Position numbers and translations under genes: made by a program. DNA of 64,000 bases from contig CP137867.1 of assembly GCA_034406715.1 (NCBI GenBank), positions 62,001-126,000 of the forward strand, written 5' to 3'. The stretch is from Rhodotorula mucilaginosa. Its lineage: Eukaryota; Basidiomycota; Microbotryomycetes; Sporidiobolales; Sporidiobolaceae. Shown piece by piece: positions 44,823 through 56,000 of this stretch (position 1 is its first letter; the number at the start of each line of letters is the position of its first letter). The notes beneath the pieces are model-generated. The model made no database searches. It had not been told where the DNA came from and was given only the letters and a program-made list of their open reading frames with translations.

Positions 44823-45872
44823 GGCTTGTTTTCGAGCTGTCTTTTGACTGAAGAGAGCTCTGCGTGGATTCAGAGATGTGACATCACCTGCAGCTCTCAA
44901 GATGCTACTTAAGCGCAATTCAGTGTGTGCAATGTCGAAATACTGTGGGGGACAAGGCTGCTCACATTGGATTGTTGCTTGAAATTTCGAGTCCAGAACA
45001 GTGCACAGGAAGAAGCACATAGGAACTTCCGGCGACTGCAAAACACTTTCATTAAAGTGCTTGAGAGCATGCAAGCAATGTAGATAGGCCAAGCTCGGGA
45101 CTTTGTAAGGCTCTTAGCACTTTGCTTTTACTCAGCTTCCCATTCTAAGTCTCCTTCCCACTCTTGCCTTTGAGACTTTGCTTGACACTTCTTCTTTGTG
45201 CAGATGACATCCTACATTGCCCTGGATGCAGAGTCCAGAATGACAGGTGCTTCTGGCAGCCTGGCTTCGACTCGTAGTCTTGTAGCTCCACTTGCCCATC
45301 TATCGAGAGTCCTAGTGCTCTTCTTTTTCTTCTTGGCATTTTTTTCTTTCTTTGATGCATAGAGGGAGCAGACTGCACAGGCTCTTTGTGAGTGGGGCTA
45401 GAAAGCAACCTCCTCAAGCCTGTGCGTGCGCCGCCAAGTCCCAACTCCCGCGGCCTTCTCATCCTTTTCTGCCGTACTCGATCCGTCTCGCCAGTTCCAC
45501 CTTGTCTCCCTGTGAGATCACGTGTCAACAAATGAGCACAAGGTTAGCAAAGACAAAGAAAGCGAGGGCAAGCCGGGGAATCCGTGACGGGTGAGAAGGC
45601 CATCAAGTCACTTCCGGCCTGTAACAGCTTGCAACCTCTCTACACCGTACCCTGAAAGGCATTCTACCCGACTATGTGCTTTTGGGCAGCCACTGTGCTA
45701 TACCACAGGGCAACCCCTGCAAGCAAGAGGTGCAGCCTGTCATTCCTCTGCCACTTGGGGAGTTTGAAGCCCGCTTGCTCGAGTTTCAACCCCCTCAGCA
45801 GTCCAAATTTTGACCATCCTTTGGGTAAACTGCTTCTGTATGCCAGACTGGAGGTGGTCAGACATGCAAGAT
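44823..45872. other. Spacer between member C and tRNA-Asn
   Basis: About 1 kb of lower-GC sequence. A minus-strand Lys/Arg-rich frame (45531-45145, ATG near 45,357) and a + strand frame at 45674-45895 are open, but neither shows splice partners or a recognisable domain. No gene called. Confidence 0.35.
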
Positions 45873-45989
45873 GTCTTCGTAGCTCAGTTGGCTAGAGCGT
45901 TCGACTGTTACCTGGTCCTGGTCGCTTCGGCTTCCAGACTGCCTCAGTCATCCATCGAGAGGTCGGCGGTTCGACCCCGCCCGAGGACG
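45873..45989 (+). tRNA. tRNA-Asn (GTT) with a 43-nt intron
   Basis: The acceptor stem GTCTTCG (45873-45879) pairs with CGAGGAC (45982-45988), with one G-U. D arm GCTC...GAGC. Anticodon stem TTCGA (45900-45904) pairs with TCGAG (45955-45959). The loop is C-T-GTT-A, followed by the intron 45911-45953 at the canonical position after base 37. T arm: GGCGG TTCGACC CCGCC. A TTTT terminator follows at 45996. Internal A and B boxes (TAGCTCAGTTGG, GGTTCGACC) are intact. The intron must be removed by the tRNA splicing endonuclease. Confidence 0.92.
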
Positions 45990-46381
45990 TTTCCTTTTGC
46001 TCCCGACAGCCCTACGCTCGAAATTCGAGCTCACGGGCGCAAGCCGGAGCGGAGATATGCCTTTTGGGAGTCGGGGACGGAGTTGCACTTCAAACGGCCG
46101 CGACTCCGCCATAGTGCACCATGGGGACACTTTCTGAGCTTGAAATGCCTTACAAATACCTACTGCATCTACCCATATCAAAACCGAGGCGGTCCGAAGC
46201 TAAATAGATTAAGAACGGTCACCGGCAAACAACGGGTGGCAAAAAGCTGGAATTCTGCGCCAATCCGCTATAAACCTGCCGGAGGTTTCCATTCCGCAAA
46301 TATAGGCGCTTATAGCCCATGCCTGTACACACTCTCGCAGTCTCGGAAGTGACCGTGGCGAAAAGAGGACCGAGGAAGCGG
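45990..46381. other. Downstream flank of tRNA-Asn
   Basis: About 390 bp. Nothing is recognised beyond the Pol III terminator T-run just after the tRNA. Confidence 0.5.
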
Positions 46382-46890
46382 TCAAGAGGAGGCGCACCCT
46401 GCTTCCCGAAAAGCGGCGCTCTCCTTCGTCAAGAGGTCCCAACCTGCCGGTCTGAGGCTTGCGCTGAAATTACATATCGAGGTCTGCCTCGGCAAGAGCA
46501 GAAAGAGGAGAGTGAGCGTGTTGAATGCGATGGAAATTCACGCCGAGTACTGACCTTCGCAGAGCCAAACTCGAGCCTCCGGTAGACGGCCATGGTCAAG
46601 AAGGACCGTGCAGCAGCTATGGATTGTCCCCATGTCACTCCGTAGCCACCGAAGCGGCTACAAAACCCGTGCAGACCTGACTTTTTGACGAGGCAATCCC
46701 AGAGCTTTCCAACCCACTCCGTCGTCAAGTCGTATCGTTCGTCGGGACTCGGCTGCAAAGTTCGTGTCCCCTCCCGCTGTAGAATAGCCTCATACACCAG
46801 ACGTCGTAGAGAAGGCGTAGCTCCGCTGTGGAGATTCGAAGCGAGCGCAAAGCCGTTAGCAAAGGATGCAACGGGAAAACGCTCGAGCTT
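46382..46890 (-). CDS. Tentative gene fragment, unrecognised
   Basis: Exon 46890-46555 (contains SGATPSLRRLVYEAILQREG and AARSFLTMAVYRRLEFGS) is joined through a 71-nt intron (GTCAGT to GAGGCAG, with a CTCAC branch) to 46483-46382 (RPAGWDLLTKESAAFREAGC, stop TGA). The frame is kept. An in-frame TAG sits directly before 46890 and no ATG follows until late, so a 5' exon is missing or this is a remnant. It lies about 70 bp from the divergent gene starting at 46961. Function unknown. Confidence 0.35.
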
Positions 46891-46960
46891 CTAGTCCTTA
46901 AGCAACAGGACATAAGCCGCAGTGGTATGGTATAAGTGCAAAGCGGCTCTAGAGACCGAG

Positions 46961-47377
46961 ATGGGGGCCTTTGCTAGCAGACGGGAAGAGAGAGAAGTTG
47001 ACCTGCCCAGACTCGCCCGCGTCTGCTTAATCTCACCGCCACTTCCACTCGGCCGCGCGCATGACGCCTCCCGTCAACTGCTCTTCCCGGAGGAAGAGCT
47101 CTCCGAAAGCATGACAATTTTACCGGCACAGTATGCGAGCGGGATCCAGAGCGGGTGGCAAGCGCACGTCGCAAGTGTGGCTGCGGTCCAGATCACGCGC
47201 GACTACAACAAGGTCTTGAGCTGAGCTTCTGACGGAGATTTGCAATATGCGCTAAAGCGACGACAGCCTGAGCAAGAGCAGGCTCAGTTCGCGCGGCAGT
47301 ATAGTTGGCGGTTGTCTAGGCATCGGATGAAGCGCACGTTCTCATCGAACGGACGGCGACCGTCGGAACTCGGATAA
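46961..47377 (+). CDS. Tentative small two-exon gene, unrecognised
   Basis: ATG 46961; exon 46961-47212 (84 codons); intron 47213-47266 (GTCTTG donor, CTGAC branch, GACAG acceptor); exon 47267-47377 ending TAA. The product has about 120 residues with an acidic middle (FPEEELSESM), a helical part (YASGIQSGWQAHVASVAAVQ) and an Arg-rich tail. The correct frame across a normal-sized intron supports it, but no homologue is recognised and codon bias is weak. Confidence 0.35.
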
Positions 47378-47604
47378 AGGAGAGAAGGGGGCTTTTACCT
47401 GCAGGGATTACATAAAACAGTCCCACGAATCATATGGAAGCTTGAGTACAGCTTGCATGTGCAGCAGCTGGGCGCAACTCGACTTGCGACCCAAACCCCG
47501 GATGAAAATTTTCCCTCGCCGCCTTCTCTCACACGCGCCGACGCGACGGATTCGAACGGATTTCCCAAAAGTTTTCGTGGGCTTCGCAGGCGGACGACGG
47601 GCAC

Positions 47605-49880
47605 ATGGTCGCGAACGGCAAGGCACCGGCACGGCGACGGAAACGAGTCCCGGACGGACCTGCAGCTGCCCCGGGCAGCGTCGTCGACTTTGTCCTCCGA
47701 CGACAACTCGGTTCGTCGACGGTTGGCGGACTCTGACAACTCGAGCTGCTCGCTAGACTGACTGAGAAACTGCCTCGCAGAGCTGTCGGGATCGATCCTG
47801 CTCAGCATATTGGTCGCCAACGCGCTCGTCGACCGGGGACTGCACCTCTCGACCGACTTGACACCGCATCCGTCGTTCCACTTCAAGTCGATCCCGGCCA
47901 GGTTCCTCTTCCTCTCGTTCCGACAACCGGGAACTGGGCTCTACTACAAGGGGAGAGAGTGCGTATTCGCGAGGGGACACTCGCTGCTTTCGACCGCCGC
48001 GCGAGGGCACGAGTCGAGAGGGCTGACCACTCTCCCACACAGTGACGCCTTCCTGATCGCGTGGTGGGTGATTGCGTTCTGCTTCCTGCGAGAAGCGACC
48101 ATGCGGTGGGTGTTTCGGCCGCTCGCGAGGTGGTCCGGCATCAGGTCGAGCAGGGCCGTCGTCCGGTTCGCAGAGCAAGGGTGGTCGCTGGTCTACTACA
48201 GTGCGTCTCGTCTTCCCTCTCTGCATCGAGGCGGTTATCCTGCGCCGGGCTGACCCAAGAACGATTGCACCTCGCACAGCCTTGTCCTGGAGTATCGGAC
48301 TCGTAAGGCGGAAACGAGGACCCCTTCCTCCCCTGCTTTTTCATCCCCCGGCGTGCGTCAAGCTGACTCTGTTCCCTGCGGAAAACTTCGGGGGGTCAAC
48401 ACACAGTACATCAACCAGACGAGCCCGTACCGGAGTCTGAACACGTACCACTTCTGGAAAGGGTACCCTCACATCGCCCTCCCGGCGCTCACAAAGTGGT
48501 ATTGTCAGTCCCCACGCGCGCTCTCTCTCTTTCACACCGACATTGCACGGTCTTTGGCGCAGTGTTGCACGAGCGGGGTGCTGACGATTAGTCGTTATTC
48601 AACAATTCGCAGATCTCGTCCAGACGGCTTGTAAGTTCCTTTCGAGGTCGGATGAAGCTGCAAGGGCAGAATTTCAGGAGGGAAGCGCCACTCGCAGTCA
48701 CGACGAGCTGACGCCTTCCCCCCCCCTCCCCGCCACACGCGATACACCCGCCGCGCCCACCTTCGCTGCCCCCCAAAAACAGTCTACCTGCAACAGATCC
48801 TCGTGATCAACCTCGAAGCGCGGCGGAAGGACTATTACCAAATGTTTGCGCACCACATCATCACTTCGATGTTGATGATGTCGTCGTACGTCCTGAATTG
48901 GACCCGGATCGGCAACACGATCCTGTGCACGATGGACCTCGTCGACATTACCCTCCCGGTGCGTTTTCGTCCCGCTTCCTTTTCTTCTGCCAGGATCTCC
49001 TCAAGCGCGTTCATAGGTAACTGACCTCGAAGGAGAAAACGGGAAAACCCCTCACCCTCGCCCTCGTCCTCGCCCCTCGAAAACCAACCGCCGCCCGCCC
49101 GCAGCTCGCCAAGTTGTTCAAGTACACGGGCTGGCACCAAGCGTCGGACGTGACGTTTGCCGTCTTTTTCGTCCTGTGGATCCTGACGCGGCACGTCATC
49201 TTTGGGCGGATCATCTACTCGATCGTGTACGAGTCGAGCCAGGTGCTCGAGTACCGGTGGAGCAGCGACGAAGGGTACTTTTGGAGTCGGCGGACGTATT
49301 ACGGCTTTGTCGCGCTGTTGGTCGCGCTTCAGTTGATCATCTGCCTGTGGTTCGCTATGAGTGCGTGCTTGTGCTCGTCTCGCTTTTCTTTTTCCCCATT
49401 CTCCTTCCGTCACTGACCGCTCTCTCTCTCTCTCCTCTCATCGCCCGGAAATGACACCGCACCTTTCACTCCCTTCCCCTGTTTTTTTCTTTCTTTCTTG
49501 TTTCAATCTCTCACCCTTGGTGAACCCTCGGGCCGTGCGCGCGCTTCCTCCTCGCAGTCCTGCGCGTGTTGTGGAACATGTTGCGCGGGCACTCGGCCGA
49601 AGACACGCGGAGCGACGAAGAGGACGAGAACGACCTCGACGCCGACGCCGACGCGAGTGGCGACGACGAACAAGACGAGCCGGCGGAGGAGGGGCAGAAG
49701 GGCGCGACGAGCACGACGGCGCGCGAGGTTACGACCAACGGCGGAGGAGGAAGAGTGCGACACCGGACAGGAGGATCGGCAGGTGACGACGAGCGGATAG
49801 GTTCACCATCAGTTCGAGGAGGAGGAGGAGGGGGAGCGGGAGCGGGAGGGAGGAACGGGCACTTGAAGGCGGATAGCTGA
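47605..49880 (+). CDS. LAG1: Ceramide synthase (sphingosine N-acyltransferase), TLC domain
   Basis: ER membrane enzyme joining fatty acyl-CoA to a sphingoid base. ATG 47605 starts a short basic N-terminus. Six or more introns follow. Membrane segments include SILLSILVANALV and AFLIAWWVIAFCFLREA. The Lag1 motif region reads YYQMFAHHIITSMLMMSSYV, then NTILCTMDLVDITLPLAKLF, with the paired His residues needed for activity. Next comes ASDVTFAVFFVLWILTRHVI and a last helix (YYGFVALLVALQLIICLWF). The C-terminal tail is acidic and Gly-rich (SDEEDENDLDADADASGDDE), ending at TGA 49878. Family assignment is firm. The first splice junction (a GTTCGT donor) is my best guess. Confidence 0.88.
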
Positions 49881-50195
49881 AGCTGGTCCAGAGGGCGGGA
49901 TCAGAAAAAAAGAAGAGAAGAGGGGTGGCGGGTTGCTTTCTTTATAGAATGGGGGTTGCATGCATTGCATTCGATGATTCCGACATACTCTACGGCCAGG
50001 AGAGGAGAACCTTTTCTCGCGTGTCCGAGGGTGAGAAAGGTTTTAGTCAGTCAGTCGGTCAGTCGGGGGTCGAATTGTCATTCCGTCACCGCTCTCGGTC
50101 ACGTCTTTTTTCTGCCTTCAACTCTTCAAGTCGTCTCCACCACGGCTACAGTTCGCTTGTCCCAGACGCTCCACCAACTCGAACCACCTGCCAGA
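49881..50195. promoter_or_regulatory. Promoter region of 6-phosphogluconate dehydrogenase
   Basis: 315 bp with C/T-rich leader sequence before ATG 50196. It also holds the LAG1 3' flank. No gene seen. Confidence 0.45.
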
Positions 50196-52253
50196 ATGTC
50201 TACCGAGGCTGTGTGAGTCTCTCCCTTCCCCTCTCTGCCGTCGTCGTCGTCGAGGGACGCCGTGCCCCAACCTCGTCCTGCCTCGGGGAGCCGCTCGTTG
50301 GCTCCCTTCCACCGCGAGAGGCGAGGCGAGCGTCGCAGATCCAATTGCCAGATCCTATAATTAGATCGCATGCGTCCCGAGCACAGCACCGCACGCCTGG
50401 GCGGCGGATCGGAAACGAGGCGACGCGATCCCGCCGCCGGCTCATCGATCTCGCGAGAACGACTTGCCAAACTCGACTCGCTGCTCCTCGAGAGCCAACG
50501 AGCGCTACAGCCATACAAAGTGTACGCTCAAACACAGTGACTGACACCGAACCCCCGTACGCCCCGCGATGCGCAGCGCCGACATCGGTCTCATCGGCCT
50601 TGCCGTCATGGTGCGCATTCCTCTCCTCCTGCTAGAGTCACTCGCCCGCTAATCACACACGCCGCACACAGGGCCAGAACCTGATCCTCAACATGGCCGA
50701 CAAGGGCTTCACCGTCTGCGCGTACAACCGCACCGTCTCCAAGGTCGACCACTTCCTCGAGAACGAGGCCAAGGGCAAGTCGATCGTCGGCGCCCACTCG
50801 GTCGAGGAGCTCTGCGCCAAGCTCAAGACCCCGCGCAAGATCATCCTCCTCGTCAAGGCCGGTCAGGCCGTCGACGACTTTATCGCCCAGCTCGAACCCC
50901 ACCTCGAAAAGGGCGACATTGTCATCGACGGCGGAAACTCGCACTTCCCCGACACGAACCGCCGCTGCAAGGAGCTCGAGGCCAAGGGCTTGCTCTTTGT
51001 CGGATCGGGCGTCTCGGGCGGCGAGGAGGGCGCCCGCTACGGACCGTCGCTCATGCCCGGCGGGTCCAACGCCGCGTGGCCCCACATCAAGGAGATCTTC
51101 CAAAAGACGGCGGCCCAGACGGACGGCCAGCCGTGCTGCGACTGGGTCGGCGAGCAGGGTGCCGGTCACTACGTCAAGATGGTCCACAACGGTATCGAGG
51201 TGGGTCTCTCCGTCGCGTGACTTTATCCGAGAAAAAGATGGAAACTGACCACCCCGCGCGTGAAACAGTACGGCGACATGCAGCTCATCACCGAGGCGTA
51301 CGACATCCTGAAGCGCGGCTTTGGCATGCACGAGAAGGAGATTGCCGACATCTTTGAGCGGTGGAACAAGGGCGTCCTCGACTCGTACCTGATCGAGATC
51401 ACGACCGAGATCCTCCGCTACAACGACGACGACGGCGTCCCCCTCGTCACCAAGATCAAGGACGCCGCGTCGCAGAAGGGTACCGGCAAGTGGACCGCGA
51501 CCAACGCGCTCGACCTCGGCATGCCCGTCACCCTCATCGGCGAGGCCGTGTTTGCGCGCTGCCTCTCGTCGATCAAGGACGAGCGCGTCCGCGCGAGCAA
51601 GAAGATCGGCGGACCGCAGATCGAGCCCTTCACCGGCGACAAGAAGCAGTTCATCGACGACCTCGAGCAGGCCCTCTACGCGTCCAAGATCATCTCGTAC
51701 GCCCAGGGCTTCATGCTCATGCGCGAGGCCGCCAAGGACTACGGCTGGCACTTGAACAACGCCGGGATCGCCCTCATGTGGCGCGGAGGGTGCATCATTC
51801 GCTCCGTCTTCCTCGGCGACATCACCAAGGCGTTCCAAAAGACGCCCGACCTCGAGAACCTCTTGTTCGACGACTTTTTCAACAAGGCGATCCACACCGC
51901 CCAGCCCGGCTGGCGCCGCATCGTCGCCCAGGGCGCCCTGTGGGGAATCCCGACCCCGGCGTTTTCGACCGCCCTGTCGTTCTTTGACGGCTACCGCACC
52001 GAGCGCCTTCCCGCTTCGCTCCTCCAGGCCCAGCGCGACTACTTTGGCGCCCACACCTTCCGCGTCCTCCCCCAGTTTGCCAGCGAAAAGTACCCCGAGG
52101 GCAAGGACATCCACGTCAACGTAAGCCTGAGCTCGCTTTTCGTTTTCGTCGTCCTCGGCCGCTTTTTACTGAATGCTGACTCTTTTCTCCCGCTCGGTTG
52201 CACAGTGGACTGGCCGTGGTGGCAACGTCTCGGCTTCGACCTACAACGTCTAA
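50196..52253 (+). CDS. GND1: 6-phosphogluconate dehydrogenase, decarboxylating
   Basis: Oxidises 6-phosphogluconate to ribulose 5-phosphate with NADPH production in the pentose phosphate pathway. Five exons: 50196-50212, 50577-50610, 50672-51199, 51269-52120 and 52206-52253. The first intron is 364 nt, long for this genome, and may hold regulatory sequence. Motifs: NADP-binding GLIGLAVMGQNL (spliced across exons 2-3), VIDGGNSHFPDT, SGGEEGARYGPSLMPGG, and catalytic GAGHYVKMVHNGIE with Lys and Glu present. The C-terminal helical domain ends with the usual HVNWTGRGGNVSASTYNV. Strong C-ending codon bias indicates high expression. Confidence 0.96.
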
Positions 52254-53094
52254 ACGGCGTAGGCCTCGCCTCCGCTGCCGTGGATGGGTCCGGCTCCTCG
52301 AGCCACACGAAAAACACCTAGATTCGGTTCCGTCCTCTGATCTCCTGTCCCTCGAACTTCTCTCCTCTCTCTTCTCTCTTGATACATAGTCAGTCCACAA
52401 ACAGTGCCTATCACCCCCGCTTGTAGGGTTGTCTTGAACAAAGGAAAAAAACTATAAAGGCAAGCCAGTCCGTACGTCTTGAGCGAGAGAGATTCTCGGC
52501 GTCGACGTCGACGCGGAATGCAAGCAAGTCTTGTTGAGGAATGCTTTGTATTCCATTGCGTTTTGAGTCACTCTTTTGGTTTTCTAATCAAACAGTCCCG
52601 GCAGCGAGACCCGTTCGAAAAGAATCGGGTCGCCGCACATCTAGTCTTTTGGAGAGAGAGAAACGCTAGATCCGCGTAGGTGGGGGGAGACAAGCAATCA
52701 ACGGGCAGAGGAGAAGGGTTACAGGGTGGGAATCGGAAAGGCAGCGCGGGGGGTAAAACAGGAAGGGGGCGAAGAGAGGAAGGAAAGAGGGGGGTATGTC
52801 GAAATGCGATCGAGTACCCTCGACGGACGGTGGCGAGCGACGAGTGCAACCCGGTTTTTTTTTAGTTCGGTGGTAGAATCAGTCGGGATCCGGGAGGTGG
52901 TCGATAGCGCCGGTGGTCCCGCGTACACAATCGGCGAAGAACGAGTTCAAAGTGACGCCGCGTGCGCGCTCGAAGGGGCAGCAGCACCGGCAGAATGGCG
53001 AAGATGGTGTCAACAGTGTGCGTAGGAGGACAGGGTAAGGTAGTAACGCCAACGGAGGAGTGCTTATGTGCAAAGGGGGAAGCGAGGAGTCTGG
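52254..53094. other. Spacer between convergent GND1 and the Q-rich regulator
   Basis: 840 bp of 3' flanks, including a GGGAAGGG-rich stretch near 52,700-52,800 and a T-run at 52,855-52,863. No protein gene is supported. Confidence 0.45.
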
Positions 53095-56000
53095 TTACAA
53101 GGTGGAAGGGTCGATGCTGTTGGTCGCTGAGAACGGTGGTTGCTGGCCCATGACGTGCAGCTGGAACGCGTCGTCTTCGGCCGACATCGGAGCAGTGAGC
53201 ATCGTCGAATCAAGAGAGGTAACTTTGTGGGAGCAGAGCATCAAGAGGGTCGGTCAGTCACAAGTCTGATGGTTTCAACGGCGCGAAGGAAGACTCACAG
53301 GGAGAGTCGACCGGCACGGCGTCCTGCAGTGCATTCTGGACGAGCTCGGGCGGCGGTGCGAACGAAAGCTGATCGGGCGGGACGCCTTGGAACGAGACGC
53401 CTTGCTGCATCGCGATCGTCGAGTAGTGCTCATGCAGAGCAGCTTGCGCTTGCGCGTCGATGTTCGCCTGCGTCTCGTCGACGTTCATGTCGCCTCCGCT
53501 GCCGTTGCTGCCGCTGCCCGGCGTCTGCGCGCTCACTTGCTGCAGGTGCGCTTGGAAGCGTTGCTGTTCACGCTCGTGCAGCTGCGGGAAGCCCGACTCG
53601 AAAGCGCTCGCCGGCGTGCCAAGGACAGAGCCGCCGAACGAGCTCCCGGCAGAGCCAAGAGGAGGTAAGAGACGGCCGTGCGATTGCGAGCCGCTGTCGA
53701 ACGCGCTCGAGCTGCCGCCGCTCGGCGACCGGTAGAGATTCGTTTGCGGCGCGATCGGGCTCGTACCGGGCGAGGCTTCGCGCGAACCGTGCGGACGTGG
53801 CTCGTCTCCAGGTGCATAGTCGCCCGCAAAGTCGGGGTGCCCCCCGGCGGCCAGGAGAGCAAAGGCTACCGGATCCTCGGTTTCGTCGGGGGACGCGACA
53901 AAGAACCGCGTGGTCGCTTTGAGCTGCTGGACCTTGTCGCCCATCTGGAACGTCGCGACCGCCTCGATCTCGTAGTTCTGGCCGTACGCCGATTCCGGGA
54001 CGAGACCCGACAGGACATTGTTCTCCCAGGATAACCACTCGGGAAGAGCTGGCGACATGAAAGACGCGTCGATGCTGTCGCTTGAGCGTTGCGGGTCCCA
54101 TACGCGCGGCGCCCATTGCCAGTTGAGACCGATGAAAGCGACCGCCGGTGCCGAGCCCTTGATGCAGCGCACGAACTCGCGAAAGATCCACTTGCGGCCC
54201 GGAATCTTCTTCGCCTCGACAGTCCAGATGTGGTTACCCCGAGACTGCAGAGCAGACGCGGAACCGTCAGCACCATGTGTGGCCAGAGCGAGTAGAGTTC
54301 CAACGACTGACCTTGGCTTTTTTGCCGTCGTGGTTGAAGCGCGAGATGTACGGCTGCTCCCAGAGGTACTCCCGGATCTTCTTTATCGGCGGTTCCACAC
54401 CGAGCACCCCCGAGCTCTGGACCCGTTCGGCGAAAGCATTGGTGAAAGCTTGAATGCGGAAGCGGAAGGGGCGAAAGTCGGCGCTCTGATCGAGCTTTTC
54501 CATCTTCTTCGCCGTGAGAGTCTGGTGGATCGTCTCGCCCTTCGAATCGGTGATGTCGACTGCGAGTACATGCGCAGTCAGTTTCGCACTGGATCTCCTC
54601 ACTCGGTTACTGGAAATGGCGACTCACGGTTCGAGCAGACGTCAGCGAGGTACTCGAGGAACATGGCGTCCAACCGAGCCTTCGTCTCGCTGTCCATGCG
54701 AGGGGTCACGAAGCCGAGCTGACTCGCTCGTCCCGTGGCCGGACCCGATCCGCCGACTTCAATCTCATGTTCGAGCTCGTGATGGTCGTCGTCGTCGTCG
54801 CCTTCCTCGTCTTTTTCGTAGGCCGGATAAACCGAACTCGCCGAACTTGCAGCGCGGGACCGGCTCTCCAGCAGGACTTGGTACCCTGATCCGGACGCGG
54901 CTCGCGAGCGAGACCCGGACGAGGTGTATCCAGATTGCGACGCGGCGCGGGAACGAGACTGACGAATCGGTCCCGGTCCGGTGCTGCTGTTCAGAGTCGA
55001 GATCATACTCGGCGCGACGCCGCCAGTCAAGGTCGGGTCGACGGAATCCATCTGCGGCTGGTTCGCTTGTTGTTGTTGCTGCTGCTGCTCTTGCTGGAAC
55101 GCTGCGAGACCTCCGAGCTGCATGTGCATCGCCATATCGTCGCTGACCGAATCGGCACCGCCCGTGTACGGGAACGCGGAGGAAGATGTCGTCGCGCTCG
55201 AATGCGAGGCGGGATTTGCGTACAACGGCGGCGAGATGGCGCCGGGGACGGTTTGGCTCGGGATGGTGAGGAGCGGGCCGGATCCGTTCGGCATGATCTG
55301 CTGCGGCGAGAGTGTGAACGACGGAGCCTGTCCATCGAAGCCTATCGGGGCCAGTTGTTGCGGCGCAGGCGGCTGTGGCGTCACTTCCGTCGACGAGGAC
55401 GACTGTTGCGACACCGGCGACGGCTGCATCGACTGCATTGCCGGTGGCATCGCGGCCGGAGACGGAGTCGGAGGAGGCGCGGGAGGGTTCGGCAGAGTTT
55501 GCGGCGCTCCGGGCGTGGCACCTTCTTGCATCTGCTGATGCAAGCGCGAGCGCGCGAGACGGAGTTGCTCCTCGTGCACGGCTTGATTGAAGTCCACGTT
55601 GACGTCGCCTTGAAAGTTGGGCCACACTTGCGGCTGCCCGTTGTGGTCGGCTGGTCGTGGAACGTATCCAGCGCGACGGGCGGCCTCGCACAAGACGATC
55701 GCGTCGAAGTTGGCACGCCGTTCTGCTTCATCTTCGGCGTGCGCATCTGCCTCCATGCGGATCGCGCGTTGTTCCGCTTCGTGATATGCTTGTCTCCTCG
55801 CCGAGATGCGGGCGTCTTCCTCAGCTTGCAGCTGGTCCTTTAGACGGGCTCGAGCGTCGTCGTCCATCATCTGCTGCTCGGCCTCGGCCGCGGCGGCGGC
55901 GTGGATCTGCGCTTGCATGTGCGCCTGCTGGAGCTGCGCGTGCTGCTGCTGCTGCTGCTGCTGGAGGTGCGCCTGCGCCTGCTGTTGCGCTTGCTGAGCC

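Noticed and set aside
46130-46260. Possible 5S rRNA-like stretch downstream of tRNA-Asn
   Set aside because: Only short matches to the 5S core; no consistent stems could be drawn.
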